This document shows positions 26,318 through 35,589 of a DNA stretch of 64,000 nt, in pieces. A program made the position numbers and the translations under genes. Source of the stretch: an uncultured Prevotellaceae bacterium (GTDB taxonomy: Bacteria > Bacteroidota > Bacteroidia > Bacteroidales > Bacteroidaceae). Where the stretch lies: the NCBI GenBank assembly GCA_900543815.1, contig UQST01000009.1, positions 1 through 64,000 on the forward strand, read 5' to 3'. Under the pieces are notes generated by a model. That model saw only the letters and a list, made by a program, of their open reading frames with translations. It searched no databases and was not told the origin of the DNA. The first letter of the stretch is position 1. Every line of letters begins with the position of its first letter.

Positions 26318-26963
26318 GATACGCTCCTCACTGCCACAGGGCGTTGAGCTGGTGGCAGTGAGCAAGTATCATCCCGCCGAGGTGATACAGGCAATCTACG
26401 AAGGCAGCCGGCAACGCATCTTCGCAGAGAGTCATGCGCAGGAGTTGCAACAGAAGCACGAAGCGCTTCCCAAGGATATCCAGTGGCACTTCATAGGCCA
26501 TCTGCAGCGCAACAAGGTGAAGTACATCGTACCTTATATCTCGCTCATCCACTCGGTCGATTCGCCCCGACTGCTGACGGAAATCAACAAGCAGGCCGTA
26601 GCAATAGGTCGCAGAGTGGATTGCCTGCTGCAGTTGCATGTGGCTCAAGAGGAAACCAAGTTCGGTTTCACGCCTCAGGAATGCCTCGATTACCTTGCGT
26701 CCGGCGAATGGAAGCAGATGACGGGCATCCGCATAAGAGGCATGATGTGCATGGCCAGCAATGTGAATGACGAAGAACAGATAGCTTCGGAATTCCGCCT
26801 GGCGCTGCAGACCTTCAACCAGGCACGGCAGACATTCTTCCAGGACGATGCCGGCTTCAGCATCCGATCGTGGGGAATGAGCCACGACTACCCCATTGCC
26901 CTGCGCTGCGGGAGCAATATGGTGCGCGTGGGAACAGCCATCTTTGGTGCCCGAGAATACTGA
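26286..26963 (+). CDS. YggS family PLP-binding protein (PLPBP)
   Basis: Cytoplasmic pyridoxal-phosphate homeostasis protein with a single alanine-racemase-like barrel. In 225 aa it shows the PLP lysine in VAVSKYHP (Lys about 27), IQWHFIGHLQRNK, SIRSWGMSHDYPIALRCGSNMVRVGTAIFG at the C-terminus. Length is typical. The start overlaps the DUF4494 gene; ATG at 26286 gives the normal N-terminus. Two hairpins follow, the second a strong terminator. Confidence 0.94.
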   Translation: MEKQAVQKINEIRSSLPQGVELVAVSKYHPAEVIQAIYEGSRQRIFAESHAQELQQKHEALPKDIQWHFIGHLQRNKVKYIVPYISLIHSVDSPRLLTEINKQAVAIGRRVDCLLQLHVAQEETKFGFTPQECLDYLASGEWKQMTGIRIRGMMCMASNVNDEEQIASEFRLALQTFNQARQTFFQDDAGFSIRSWGMSHDYPIALRCGSNMVRVGTAIFGAREY

Positions 26964-27007
26964 TGCAGCATCCTGCCAGCTTTTTGGCTGGCAAGATTAT
27001 CCCATAT

Positions 27008-27060
27008 GGCATGAAAATTGCACAATTTAGGATATAAAGTGCAACTTTCATGCCTTTTTT
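27008..27060 (+). terminator. Rho-independent terminator after the YggS gene
   Basis: GGCATGAAA-A-TTGCAC pairs with GTGCAA-C-TTTCATGCC around one mismatch, followed by TTTTTT. A small hairpin (GCCAGC-TTTTT-GGCTGGC) precedes it at about 26975-26993. Confidence 0.88.
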
Positions 27061-27061
27061 C

Positions 27062-27092
27062 TTGCAGGAGCATGAACTTTCCCATAACTTTG
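27062..27092 (+). promoter_or_regulatory. Promoter of the acyl-CoA synthetase gene
   Basis: TTG (27062-27064), 20 nt, TAACTTTG (27085-27092), about 24 nt before the ATG. The promoter begins directly behind the preceding terminator. Confidence 0.85.
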
Positions 27093-27115
27093 CACAAATT
27101 ATAAACCAATGTGCA

Positions 27116-28789
27116 ATGACAGACATAACGAAAGTACCTTCATTCAACAAGATAATAGAGGAGAGCGTACGTAAGAACTGGGATCTGGACTCCATGTCAG
27201 ACTATGGAGTGTGCACCTTTCAGTACAAAGATGTAGCTCGCATCATCGAGAAGATGCACATCCTGTTCGAACATGCAGGCATCCAAAAGGGCGACCGCAT
27301 CGCTCTCTGCGGACGAAACCTGAGCCGCTGGGGAGCTGCGTTCTTCAGTGTACTCACCTACGGCGCTGTGGCAGTACCCATCCTGCATGAGTTCCACCCC
27401 TCTCAGGTACACGACATCGTGAACCACAGCGGTGCACGCTTGCTCTTTGTGGGCGACAAGGTGTGGCCCAAACTCGATGCAGCAGCCATGCCCGCGCTCG
27501 AAGGTATCATCTCGCTGGCTGACTTCAGCCTGCTTACATGCACCAACGACAGCCTCAAGTATGCACGCGAGAACCTCAACCGGCTCTTCGGGGAGAAGTA
27601 TCCGCTCAACTTCCGAGCCAAGCACATCTGCTACCACGAGGATAAGCCCAACGACTTGGCACTCATTAACTACACCAGCGGAACGACCAGCAACTCCAAG
27701 GGCGTGATGATTCCCTACCGCGCGCTGTGGAGCAACTGCGACTTCGCAATACAGGTGATGGGCAAGGAGATAAAGTCTGGCGACAAGGTGCTGAGCATGT
27801 TGCCCATGGCTCACATGTACGGAATGATGTTTGAGTTCGTCTTTGAATTCACCCACGGAGTACACATCAACTTCCTCACCAAGGTAGCATCACCCACCAT
27901 CCTCATGCGTGCACTGGCCGACGTAAAGCCCCGCATCCTCATCATGGTACCGCTCATCATCGAGAAGGTGGTGCGCAAGTCGGTGCTGCCAAAGATACAG
28001 GATGTGCGCGTGAAGATGCTCATGAAGATGCCCGTAATAGGCCAGAGCATCAAGGATCGCGTACGCGACAAGCTCACCGAGGCGCTGGGAGGCAACTTCT
28101 ACGAGGTAATCATAGGCGGAGCTGCACTCAACCACGAGATAGAGGAACTGCTGCACGACATCGGTTTCCACTATACCGTGGGCTACGGAGCCACCGAGTG
28201 TGCACCCATCATCTGCTACAATGACTATAATGAGCAGGTTATAGGCAGCTGCGGACGCAATGTGGTTCACCAGGAAATCAAGATTCTCAGCCCCGACCCA
28301 CAGAATGTACCGGGCGAGATACTCACGCGCGGACTCAATGTGATGCTGGGTTACTACAAGAACGAAGAGGCTACGGCCAACACCCTGGACAGTGATGGAT
28401 GGTATCACACAGGCGACCTGGGCACGATGGACGCTGATGGCAATGTGTTCATCAAGGGACGTTGCAAGAACATGCTGCTCGGTGCCAACGGACAGAACAT
28501 CTACCCCGAGGAGATAGAGGACAAGCTGAGCAACATGTCGCTCGTGAATGAATGTCTGGTGGTACAGCGTGGCGAGAAGCTGGTGGGACTGGTTTATCCC
28601 GACCAGGAGCAGATAGCCACACTGGGCCTGAGCCGCAACGACATCGAGACCATCATGGAGAAGAACCGTCAGGACATCAATCCCACGCTCCCCTCATACG
28701 CCCAGCTGAGCGCCATCAAGATTATGGACCAGGAGTTCGAGAAGACTCCCAAGAAGAGCATACGACGCTTCCTCTACACTCAGGAGTAA
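27116..28789 (+). CDS. AMP-binding long-chain fatty acyl-CoA synthetase type ligase
   Basis: Activates a carboxylic acid with ATP to an acyl-adenylate and CoA thioester. The 557 aa have the P-loop INYTSGTTSNSKGVM (about 184-198), YGATECAP, the hinge DGWYHTGDLG and GRCKNMLLGANGQNIYPEEIE near the C-terminus. It lacks the usual lysine-rich ending seen in E. coli FadD but ends KTPKKSIRRFL, which supplies the catalytic Lys. The frame opens further upstream at 27050, but the promoter's -7 element (27085-27092) lies inside that extension, so ATG 27116 is the start. Confidence 0.9.
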   Translation: MTDITKVPSFNKIIEESVRKNWDLDSMSDYGVCTFQYKDVARIIEKMHILFEHAGIQKGDRIALCGRNLSRWGAAFFSVLTYGAVAVPILHEFHPSQVHDIVNHSGARLLFVGDKVWPKLDAAAMPALEGIISLADFSLLTCTNDSLKYARENLNRLFGEKYPLNFRAKHICYHEDKPNDLALINYTSGTTSNSKGVMIPYRALWSNCDFAIQVMGKEIKSGDKVLSMLPMAHMYGMMFEFVFEFTHGVHINFLTKVASPTILMRALADVKPRILIMVPLIIEKVVRKSVLPKIQDVRVKMLMKMPVIGQSIKDRVRDKLTEALGGNFYEVIIGGAALNHEIEELLHDIGFHYTVGYGATECAPIICYNDYNEQVIGSCGRNVVHQEIKILSPDPQNVPGEILTRGLNVMLGYYKNEEATANTLDSDGWYHTGDLGTMDADGNVFIKGRCKNMLLGANGQNIYPEEIEDKLSNMSLVNECLVVQRGEKLVGLVYPDQEQIATLGLSRNDIETIMEKNRQDINPTLPSYAQLSAIKIMDQEFEKTPKKSIRRFLYTQE

Positions 28790-28810
28790 CTGTAAACCAA
28801 TCAATAGCGC

Positions 28811-28848
28811 AATAGCGGGAAGAGCCAATACGGTTTCTTCCCGCTATT
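28811..28848 (+). terminator. Terminator after the acyl-CoA synthetase gene
   Basis: AATAGCGGGAAGA (28811-28823) pairs perfectly with TCTTCCCGCTATT (28836-28848), followed by CATTTTATT. Confidence 0.85.
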
Positions 28849-28970
28849 CATTTTATTCCCCTGCCGCCCGCAACCGACTCGCACTGGTCCCGCAGCACTT
28901 TGGCAGAAGCTTCCACTTGCCTCCATAAATCCTCCCTGCACCATGCCAAGAGTCTTCACGAAGCCTGGAG

Positions 28971-29066
28971 AAATCTCCGTTTGCAGTCTTTGGATGGCCA
29001 TACGCAGCCTTTGGATGGCCATCAGAAGGCTTTGTACGGCCATCAGCAACCTGCAAACGGAGATTT
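28971..29066. repeat. 21-bp-period array inside a perfect 16-bp inverted repeat
   Basis: AAATCTCCGTTTGCAG (28971-28986) and its exact complement CTGCAAACGGAGATTT (29051-29066) enclose three 14-bp units at 28988, 29009 and 29030 (CTTTGGATGGCCAT twice, CTTTGTACGGCCAT), each containing GGCC. The region has no gene. Confidence 0.75.
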
Positions 29067-29131
29067 TATAAGGCTGAGAACATAAAAGTAAAAGTCTGCA
29101 AGAACAAAATCAACTTGCAGCCAGAAAGTCT

Positions 29132-29209
29132 TCACCACGCTGCACAGGCAATCGCAGCGTGCTGCGTGGACAATCACAGCGCGCTGCGAATGGAACCGCA
29201 CCGCGCTGC
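29132..29209. repeat. 22-bp-period palindrome array 2 (GCAGCGCGCTGC type)
   Basis: Units start at 29132, 29154, 29176 and 29198 (TCACCACGCTGC, GCAGCGTGCTGC, ACAGCGCGCTGC, GCACCGCGCTGC) with 10-bp spacers (ACAGGCAATC, GTGGACAATC, GAATGGAACC). It sits 66 bp after the 21-bp-period element in the gap between convergent genes (28790-29338). Confidence 0.8.
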
Positions 29210-29264
29210 GTGAAACGAGGCATTCTGATGGAGCGCGAAAGCCAATAGCCTTCTGCGTACATAC

Positions 29265-29301
29265 AAGCAAAGCAGACTGATTCCTGTAGTCTGCTTTGCT
29301 T
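29265..29301 (-). terminator. Terminator hairpin after the GH20 gene
   Basis: AAGCAAAGCAGACT (29265-29278) pairs perfectly with AGTCTGCTTTGCTT (29288-29301) around a 9-nt loop. The T-richness on the minus side is modest. Confidence 0.65.
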
Positions 29302-29338
29302 CCGTCAAAACTCTCCTTCCCTGGAGGTGTAAATGCGC

Positions 29339-31222
29339 TTACTGCTCAACCGTAGCCGAGAACATCCACTTCACCAGGCGGGTTTCCCTGCACGAGAAGC
29401 GGCCGACGGGGAGCTTGAGAACCAACTTGTTCCAGCCCTTCTGCAAGCTGATTTCGATGGGTGGGCGCGATACGCAGTTCTCGTTACGAAGCGGCAACTC
29501 ATGGTCACGTACCCTGTTGGAGTTCAGCCACACAGGCGGCATTATCTCCTCACCGTTTATCCAAGCCCGGCTTCCCTTATAGTCCCATGTGCCGGGAAGC
29601 GGCGGAAGGTCAGATTCAGAGCGGCTATAGTTCTGGAACTCCAGGCTGAGACGGGCCTTGCAGGCTTTCTTGGAATAAATCCAGCGCGTAGCGTAGGCCG
29701 TATGATTCTCCTGCGGATTCTCGTAAAAGCCGGGGACCAGCGTCCCCCACACATGTCGCAGATAGATGCCATTGCCCGTGACGGTACGCGAAGCATAGGT
29801 GCGCCCATCATAGGAATAAGATGTCACATCGGACTCAGGACCGCCGTCGGGCAGGAGATGCTGTTCGGGCGGGAAACTGCATTGCAGATTGCCCCCGTTG
29901 GGAAAAGCATCGGTGATGCGCCACACCGCATCCGCCTGGCGCTTGTAGGCAAACGGTTCGCCCTTCAGAGTATGCTCGGCGTGCCAGAGCATTCGGTCCT
30001 CAAACTCGGCAAACTCAGCCTTCTGCTCCTTCTCATCGTCCCACAGCAGCGTGGTCTTTCCGTTGAAATAGCCCCTGCCGCCGCCTCGCCAGGCACGCTC
30101 GGCCAGGGTGAGCATGTAGGGATAGAAGTTGTTCTCGTTGAGCAACTGCCGTGTGTTGTCGATATAGCGGTCGTTCCAGAAGGCGATGATGCAGCCTGAC
30201 AGGTCGGGACTGCCCGCCGGCTGGTCATAGATGCGGCTGTTGAAGAGCGCCACCAGGTCGGCATAATTGTCAAAATGATTGGCATAATGGAAGCGACAGT
30301 CTATTGCGGGGATGCCCGGTTGCGCCTTTCCCCGGTTGCTCCACAGCTGAGTCATGTCTATCTCACCCGGTCTGTAGTGCCATCCAGGGTTCCACGAGAT
30401 GACCTTCTTGCCTCTTGAGCGCACAAACGACACCATTTCGGGCACAAACCCAGGGTCGGTAAACGACACCTCGTCCGTACCGATATGCAGATAGGGAACT
30501 TTCAGGGCGTCGCACACTTCGGCTATGATGTCCTTCATGATGCGCTTGCCCTCAGCCGTTTGCATGCCGAACCCGAACGTGCGTTCAAATGCCGCACTGT
30601 GGCCAGGCATGTCTATCTCGGGGATAAGCAGCACGTGATGCTCGCGGCAGAAGTTTACCAGCTCTCGCGCTTCGTCGAGCGTATAGAATTTGCCCTGCTC
30701 GCGCAGCATGTTCTGTGCGGCATTCAGCTGCGGATAGTGGCGGCTCTCCAGCCTCCAGGCCTGGTTCTCGGTCAGATGCCAGTGGAAGACATTCACCTTG
30801 AAGCTGCTCAGCAGCGCTATCTCATGCTTCAGCTCGTCCAGGGGGATGAAGCTGCGACCGGTGTCGTGCATGAATCCTCGCATGCGGAAAGCAGGCCAAT
30901 CGGTGATTTCACACTGCGGCAGGCACTTCCGTCCCCGTCTGCTCACAGCCAGCTGGCCCATTGTCTGCCGTCCCCAGTAAAGCCCCTGTCTGGTGACGGC
31001 CTCGATGGTCACCCCATCCCTGCCTACTGTCAGATGATAAGCCTCGTCCTGGAACTCCGCCCCTGGCACCTCTGGTACCAGCACTTCACGCACCGGCACG
31101 CCGGCCTTGACATACTTGCCCGTAAAACTCACCTTCTGTGGCTTAGGAAGCAACTGCGGCATCTGAGCCTGCACGAAGCAGCCCACCATCAGCAGGAGAA
31201 TATATAAGAACTGTCGTTTCAT
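29339..31222 (-). CDS. Beta-N-acetylhexosaminidase (GH20), secreted
   Basis: Removes terminal GlcNAc or GalNAc from host or microbial glycans. The 627 aa start with a signal peptide (to about 20, GCFVQAQ), a GH20b-like N-domain (about 22-115), and the GH20 barrel with FKVNVFHWHLTENQAWRLE, LLIPEIDMPGH and the catalytic pair Asp250-Glu251 in LHIGTDEVSF (normally GGDE). A C-terminal beta domain (about 480-627) follows. The frame extends to 31390, but ATG 31222 begins a clean signal peptide and lies just downstream of a promoter. Single-gene unit. Confidence 0.93.
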   Translation of the reverse strand: MKRQFLYILLLMVGCFVQAQMPQLLPKPQKVSFTGKYVKAGVPVREVLVPEVPGAEFQDEAYHLTVGRDGVTIEAVTRQGLYWGRQTMGQLAVSRRGRKCLPQCEITDWPAFRMRGFMHDTGRSFIPLDELKHEIALLSSFKVNVFHWHLTENQAWRLESRHYPQLNAAQNMLREQGKFYTLDEARELVNFCREHHVLLIPEIDMPGHSAAFERTFGFGMQTAEGKRIMKDIIAEVCDALKVPYLHIGTDEVSFTDPGFVPEMVSFVRSRGKKVISWNPGWHYRPGEIDMTQLWSNRGKAQPGIPAIDCRFHYANHFDNYADLVALFNSRIYDQPAGSPDLSGCIIAFWNDRYIDNTRQLLNENNFYPYMLTLAERAWRGGGRGYFNGKTTLLWDDEKEQKAEFAEFEDRMLWHAEHTLKGEPFAYKRQADAVWRITDAFPNGGNLQCSFPPEQHLLPDGGPESDVTSYSYDGRTYASRTVTGNGIYLRHVWGTLVPGFYENPQENHTAYATRWIYSKKACKARLSLEFQNYSRSESDLPPLPGTWDYKGSRAWINGEEIMPPVWLNSNRVRDHELPLRNENCVSRPPIEISLQKGWNKLVLKLPVGRFSCRETRLVKWMFSATVEQ

Positions 31223-31255
31223 TGCTGTAAATATTGTTTTTGTTCTATTCTGGTG

Positions 31256-31286
31256 TAAAGTTACGCATTTCGTCCCGAATAAGCAA
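31256..31286 (-). promoter_or_regulatory. Probable promoter of the GH20 gene
   Basis: On the minus strand TTG (31284-31286), 20 nt, TAACTTTA (31256-31263); one mismatch to the -7 consensus. Confidence 0.6.
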
Positions 31287-31380
31287 GCCGCTGCCCGCTC
31301 TATGCCATAATGACAAAGCAGAACACCCAGGATGACAGACTGCAAGCCCCAAACCACCAACCACAGACAGGCAAAGAAAA

Positions 31381-31410
31381 GGGCTGGCATCCCAAGCGGA
31401 ATACCAGCCC
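31381..31410 (-). terminator. Terminator after LamG protein 1
   Basis: GGGCTGGTATTCCGC-type stem: GGGCTGGCATCCC (31381-31393) pairs with GGAATACCAGCCC (31398-31410) with wobbles. The hairpin is followed by CTTTTC on the minus strand. The same stem design follows the other two LamG genes. Confidence 0.7.
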
Positions 31411-31466
31411 ATGATCACAGTCCTTCTGACAAACTGGAAGTCTTTTCAGACATCCGATTTAACTAT

Positions 31467-34400
31467 TTACTTAACCACAATCTTCTTACCGTTAACTATA
31501 TAGAGGCCCTTTGTGTCCATGCGTGATACGCGGCGGCCCGTGATATCATAGATGATGCCATTGGCAGGCTTCACGGCTGACACGCCTGTGATGGCAGTCT
31601 CACCCTCGTTGTGCTCGGGAATATCAGAGATGATGGCCTTTACTCCCTTGTACAACTTACTGATTTGAGAACCGTTCAGAGGTGTGTCATACATACGTAC
31701 GATGGCAATATCGCCAGGGAATGCAGCCTCAGGGGTATCGTTAGGAGCCAGGTCGCAACCGATGCCGAACCACTGACGTTCAACATTCACAGGCCATCCG
31801 TAAGCACCTGTAGCTGTGGCTGAACCGGAGAACGAGCCATTTACGTACACCTTCACTTCGCTTCCATCCCATACACCCACCAGGTGTGTCCACTCGCCGC
31901 TGACGGGTGCGATGCCGGAGTAAGCGTCGTGATAACTGCCACCTGTATGTGCCTCGAAGCACCACTGACTGCCATAGACGAGCATACCCATACCGCCTGC
32001 GTTCTCTGAGCCAAACACTGTACACCAGCTGCCAGGTACGGTTCCCTCGAAGTAGGGGCGAACCAGGAGTTCCATGGCAACACCGTCCTCGATGCCTGTC
32101 TTCATGGCATCAGACACATGCACAACGTAGTTATTCTTGGGATGAGCGGACCATTCGTGCTCTGCACCGCAGAACACATTCATGTTCAATGTAGGACTGG
32201 CCACCACGGAGGGTGTTCCGAATAGTTCGACAGTATTCTGAGCCGCAGACTTGTCTGTGGCTGTTCCGTCGATGTTGAACACTACATCCAGCAGGTCAGC
32301 CTCGCCGATTTCCACATTAAACTTGTCCATCATCTCTGCCACCTTGGTTCCCAGCTGAATAGCCTCCTCTTCGGAGTACGCTCCACTGTTCCAGCCATTC
32401 CATGCATCATCCATTATCTCGGTCAGCTCAGCGGTATGGTCGGGATAGTCATCCACACGTGCATCCAGCCCTATCAGGTCTCTTGCACACTGGGTATAAG
32501 CCTTACGGCAGGTGTAGATCTGCTTGAACAGGCCGGAGAAGCGCTCAAGCAGAGCATATTTCTCGGCACCGGTCTTTACGGTCGCTGCATCAGCCACGGC
32601 CTGACGCAAGCCATTGCGCAGCTGCTCAGAGTAATTGGGATAGATTACATAGTTGCTTCCCCATGCATCCGACTTGAATTCGATGGTGGTATTGGCACGT
32701 GCCACTGCCTGCTCGATACCCTTGTTCATAGCCTCTGAAGCCTCTTCCAGACTGCCCTGATAGATGAGTCTTGCCTTGGCAAAGATGGGCCAGTCATCGT
32801 TGCGACCGCTTCCCTTGAGGCAACCACCGATGGTCAGTTTGCCGTCTGTCACATTGGCAAACGCGCGGTTGAGGTAATAGTTGCCCTGGCACATGGCGTA
32901 AGTGGCACCACGCAGGCTATAAGGAATAGCCTGTTCTCCCCTTTCGCGCACCGGACCAAGAGCCCTCAGCTCATTCACGATGGGGTCATCGATAGGGATA
33001 AAGTCCTCTGCAGTACCCATCAGAGGCATTTCGTTGTTGCCTGCGAAGATGAATGAGGTGTAGTAGTTACAGTCGGCATCATCACCCACCAGCGAGCATC
33101 CGTTCATATCCAACTCATATACACCTTCGGCAAGACCGATAATCGTCTGGCTGAAAGAGCCTGATGTGGAACCCCAATAGTGCATTCCGTAGTAGCCCTT
33201 TTCCTTCTCCACCTCAAAGTAGTCTGCCATCTTGGTCCAGTCCCAGCCTTCTCCCTTCTGCAGGAAATCAGGATTCTGCACCAGCATCGTCACATCGGTA
33301 CCGGGGAGAGTGCCCGATGAGAGCGCCTTTACAAGCATGTCGTCCATATAGGTTATCTCCTTGGCAATATCCTCGGTGCTGAGAGAGTGGTTGTTGACGA
33401 TGTAGTTCAACGAGCCGTTCACATAGGTCTCATTGGGTTCTATCTCTTCCTCTATATATGCACGCAGGATGATGGCAGGCTCGCTCAACAAGCCTTCGAG
33501 CTTATCCATAGTTGTCTGCGCAGCCTCGAGCAGCTGGGTATAGGCATTCTTGTTCTCTATGACAAGGAGCTTGTCACCCTCTATCTCCGCACACTTTGCC
33601 ACGAACTCATCCACAGTCGTGCATGCCGACAGTTCCTCGGAATGCTTGTGCAAGTTGTCCTTCAGCGGCATATACACCTCATACTCATCCATCTCCATGC
33701 TGACATGGAAGGAGTAAACATTGGCTGCCTCCTTCATACTCTCGGCATCCGTGATGCAGTAGGTGTTGCCTTCCACCATCATGATAAAACCATGCGAAGG
33801 GTCAAGCACAGGCGCAGCATCCTGCTCTACCGTCTGTCTCCATACCGATTTGAGGGGCGAAGAACCGTTCAGTTTCCAGCACACCTCGCCGTTGGCCAAC
33901 TGGTCGCCATCGGCAAGCGTACCGCCATTGTCTGTATCACCTACCATGGTGGTATAATATGAGTTGTTTACGCTGGCTCCGCTTGGATTGCGTGCAAACA
34001 CAGCTCCCTGCTTGCTCACAGAACTCACATCGCCCAGCATCATGCTGTTGTTGATATAGACCTGCTTGTTTGCCCAACCAACAAAACCTGCACACCTGGT
34101 GGTGGTCTCCGAGGTTATGCTACCAGAGAAGACGCAGTCATTGATGTAAACACCCTCGTCAGCCACAGCCACGAGACCGCCATGACAACCTTCGCCTTCT
34201 ATCGTAGATGTGATTCTGACATCTGATGACACCCTCTCTATCACGGTGTTTGTATAAGCCTGAGAGGCTACTGATGCCGCATACTTGGCATTATGGATGG
34301 CTATGTCACCCGTGATGTGGAGGTTGCGTATCGTAGCATGGCTGAGGTACATAAAGGGGGCACCTGTGACTGTAGTGGTGTTTATACCGAGCTTCAAAGT

Positions 34401-35393
34401 GTGTCCCTGTCCGTCAAATGTACCGGTATATCCTCTGTGGTAACAGATTATCTTCTTGGCTGCAGAGAAATCGACATCGGCCTCCAGCTTGGCATTCAGG
34501 TCGGTCTTGCCCATTCTCACCGAGCGGGCAAAGTTCTCCATTTCCTCAGAGTTGGCTATCAATACCGTTCCGTCTTCGTCTGTACGCAGTGTGGGGAATA
34601 CCCTATCCACATGCTCCGGCTCGCTTGTCTTCTTGGCCTCAGCCTGTTCGTAGAGCGCCTTCACCTGCTCGCCAGTGAGCGGGTCATTATATATACGTGC
34701 GATGGCAATATCGCCCTGGAAAGCCTCGCGGCAGAATACGGATGAACCAGGATCGAAGTCAATGCCTAAGCCCACGAAGCATTCATCGTCATGCCCATCG
34801 GTCGTGGGGAAGCCCAACTCGCCGCCGGCTCCGTCAACGGTCGATACCAGCTCGCCGTTGGCATAGAACTTGCACACGCCGGCCTCCTTGTCCCATACGC
34901 CCACCAAGTGTATCCACTCACCATCAACCACCGGGCCATAGGTGGCATCCTTGTAGGTCTGGTCTATCACGCATTCGAAGTCCCATACACCATTATATAT
35001 AATGATACCGAAACCTCCACCCTGATAACAGCCGAAGATATTGCACCAGTGATTGCTTATGGTGCCGTTTTCAAAACACGGACGGGCCATTACCTCCATG
35101 GTCATACCGTTCCTGAGAGCCTCCACAAGCTTGTCGTTATAAGGGACACGGACGTTATTGAATGTCTCGCTTCCCCATTCGTCTTCGTCATTGCAAAGCA
35201 CATTCATCCCATACATAGGGCTCTTCTTGATGTCGGGAGCTCCCATCACACGAATGGGATTGGCCATTGCGGACACATCAACAACCGTACCGTCATCGTT
35301 GAACACGACGTCCAGCACGTCAGCCTTAGGCGCTTGGGCTGCCACTGCCAGTCCCATGCCCAGGGACAGAATAGATAGTAGTAGTCTTTTCAT
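31467..35393 (-). CDS. Giant secreted LamG/beta-helix protein, paralog 1
   Basis: Function unknown; probably a surface glycan-binding protein. The 1308 aa have a signal peptide (to about 19, AVAAQAPKA), a LamG/concanavalin domain (about 22-250, VDGEWIHLVGVWD, FQGDIAIARIYNDPL), a GLUG-like right-handed beta-helix (about 275-490, GTFDGQGHTLKL, ATIRNLHITGDI, CVFSGSITSETTT), helical linkers, a jelly-roll-like part (about 690-860), a second LamG domain (about 1045-1250) and a C-terminal sorting-type tail YDITGRRVSRM ... GLYIVNGKK. The two LamG domains of the same chain resemble each other (ADVLDVVFNDDGT versus ADLLDVVFNIDGT). It follows metallophosphoesterase 1 by 196 nt. Confidence 0.85.
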   Translation of the reverse strand: MKRLLLSILSLGMGLAVAAQAPKADVLDVVFNDDGTVVDVSAMANPIRVMGAPDIKKSPMYGMNVLCNDEDEWGSETFNNVRVPYNDKLVEALRNGMTMEVMARPCFENGTISNHWCNIFGCYQGGGFGIIIYNGVWDFECVIDQTYKDATYGPVVDGEWIHLVGVWDKEAGVCKFYANGELVSTVDGAGGELGFPTTDGHDDECFVGLGIDFDPGSSVFCREAFQGDIAIARIYNDPLTGEQVKALYEQAEAKKTSEPEHVDRVFPTLRTDEDGTVLIANSEEMENFARSVRMGKTDLNAKLEADVDFSAAKKIICYHRGYTGTFDGQGHTLKLGINTTTVTGAPFMYLSHATIRNLHITGDIAIHNAKYAASVASQAYTNTVIERVSSDVRITSTIEGEGCHGGLVAVADEGVYINDCVFSGSITSETTTRCAGFVGWANKQVYINNSMMLGDVSSVSKQGAVFARNPSGASVNNSYYTTMVGDTDNGGTLADGDQLANGEVCWKLNGSSPLKSVWRQTVEQDAAPVLDPSHGFIMMVEGNTYCITDAESMKEAANVYSFHVSMEMDEYEVYMPLKDNLHKHSEELSACTTVDEFVAKCAEIEGDKLLVIENKNAYTQLLEAAQTTMDKLEGLLSEPAIILRAYIEEEIEPNETYVNGSLNYIVNNHSLSTEDIAKEITYMDDMLVKALSSGTLPGTDVTMLVQNPDFLQKGEGWDWTKMADYFEVEKEKGYYGMHYWGSTSGSFSQTIIGLAEGVYELDMNGCSLVGDDADCNYYTSFIFAGNNEMPLMGTAEDFIPIDDPIVNELRALGPVRERGEQAIPYSLRGATYAMCQGNYYLNRAFANVTDGKLTIGGCLKGSGRNDDWPIFAKARLIYQGSLEEASEAMNKGIEQAVARANTTIEFKSDAWGSNYVIYPNYSEQLRNGLRQAVADAATVKTGAEKYALLERFSGLFKQIYTCRKAYTQCARDLIGLDARVDDYPDHTAELTEIMDDAWNGWNSGAYSEEEAIQLGTKVAEMMDKFNVEIGEADLLDVVFNIDGTATDKSAAQNTVELFGTPSVVASPTLNMNVFCGAEHEWSAHPKNNYVVHVSDAMKTGIEDGVAMELLVRPYFEGTVPGSWCTVFGSENAGGMGMLVYGSQWCFEAHTGGSYHDAYSGIAPVSGEWTHLVGVWDGSEVKVYVNGSFSGSATATGAYGWPVNVERQWFGIGCDLAPNDTPEAAFPGDIAIVRMYDTPLNGSQISKLYKGVKAIISDIPEHNEGETAITGVSAVKPANGIIYDITGRRVSRMDTKGLYIVNGKKIVVK

Positions 35394-35403
35394 AATAGAT
35401 TAT

Positions 35404-35416
35404 TTGATGTTAGTAA
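35404..35416 (-). promoter_or_regulatory. Conserved leader motif upstream of LamG protein 1
   Basis: TTACTAACATCAA on the minus strand, 10 nt before the ATG. The same 13-mer precedes the other two LamG genes at the same distance. Confidence 0.55.
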
Positions 35417-35446
35417 ACTTTGTTGGCTTGATAAAGCTTGGCACTC

Positions 35447-35476
35447 CCCTGCCCCTTGATTAAGCAAGAGGCAGGG
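35447..35476 (-). terminator. Hairpin between metallophosphoesterase 1 and LamG protein 1
   Basis: CCCTGCCCCTTG (35447-35458) pairs with CAAGAGGCAGGG (35465-35476), one wobble, 6-nt loop. Likely full or partial terminator of the upstream gene. Confidence 0.6.
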
Positions 35477-35589
35477 AAATGATTATGTTCCTTTCCTCCG
35501 TGAGAGCAACATGCGCGTCAGTCCCGACGCACCACGTACTGCTTCACAGCGGACTGAAGTTCTTCACAGATAGCGCAAGCGCAGTCAGG

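Noticed and set aside
27050..27115. Longer N-terminus for the acyl-CoA synthetase
   Set aside because: The extension overlaps the terminator T-run and contains the promoter.
35480..35589. Remnant of a lost sorting tail after phosphoesterase 1
   Set aside because: Translation past the stop shows no similarity to the tail of paralog 2, so there is no visible frameshift or nonsense remnant.
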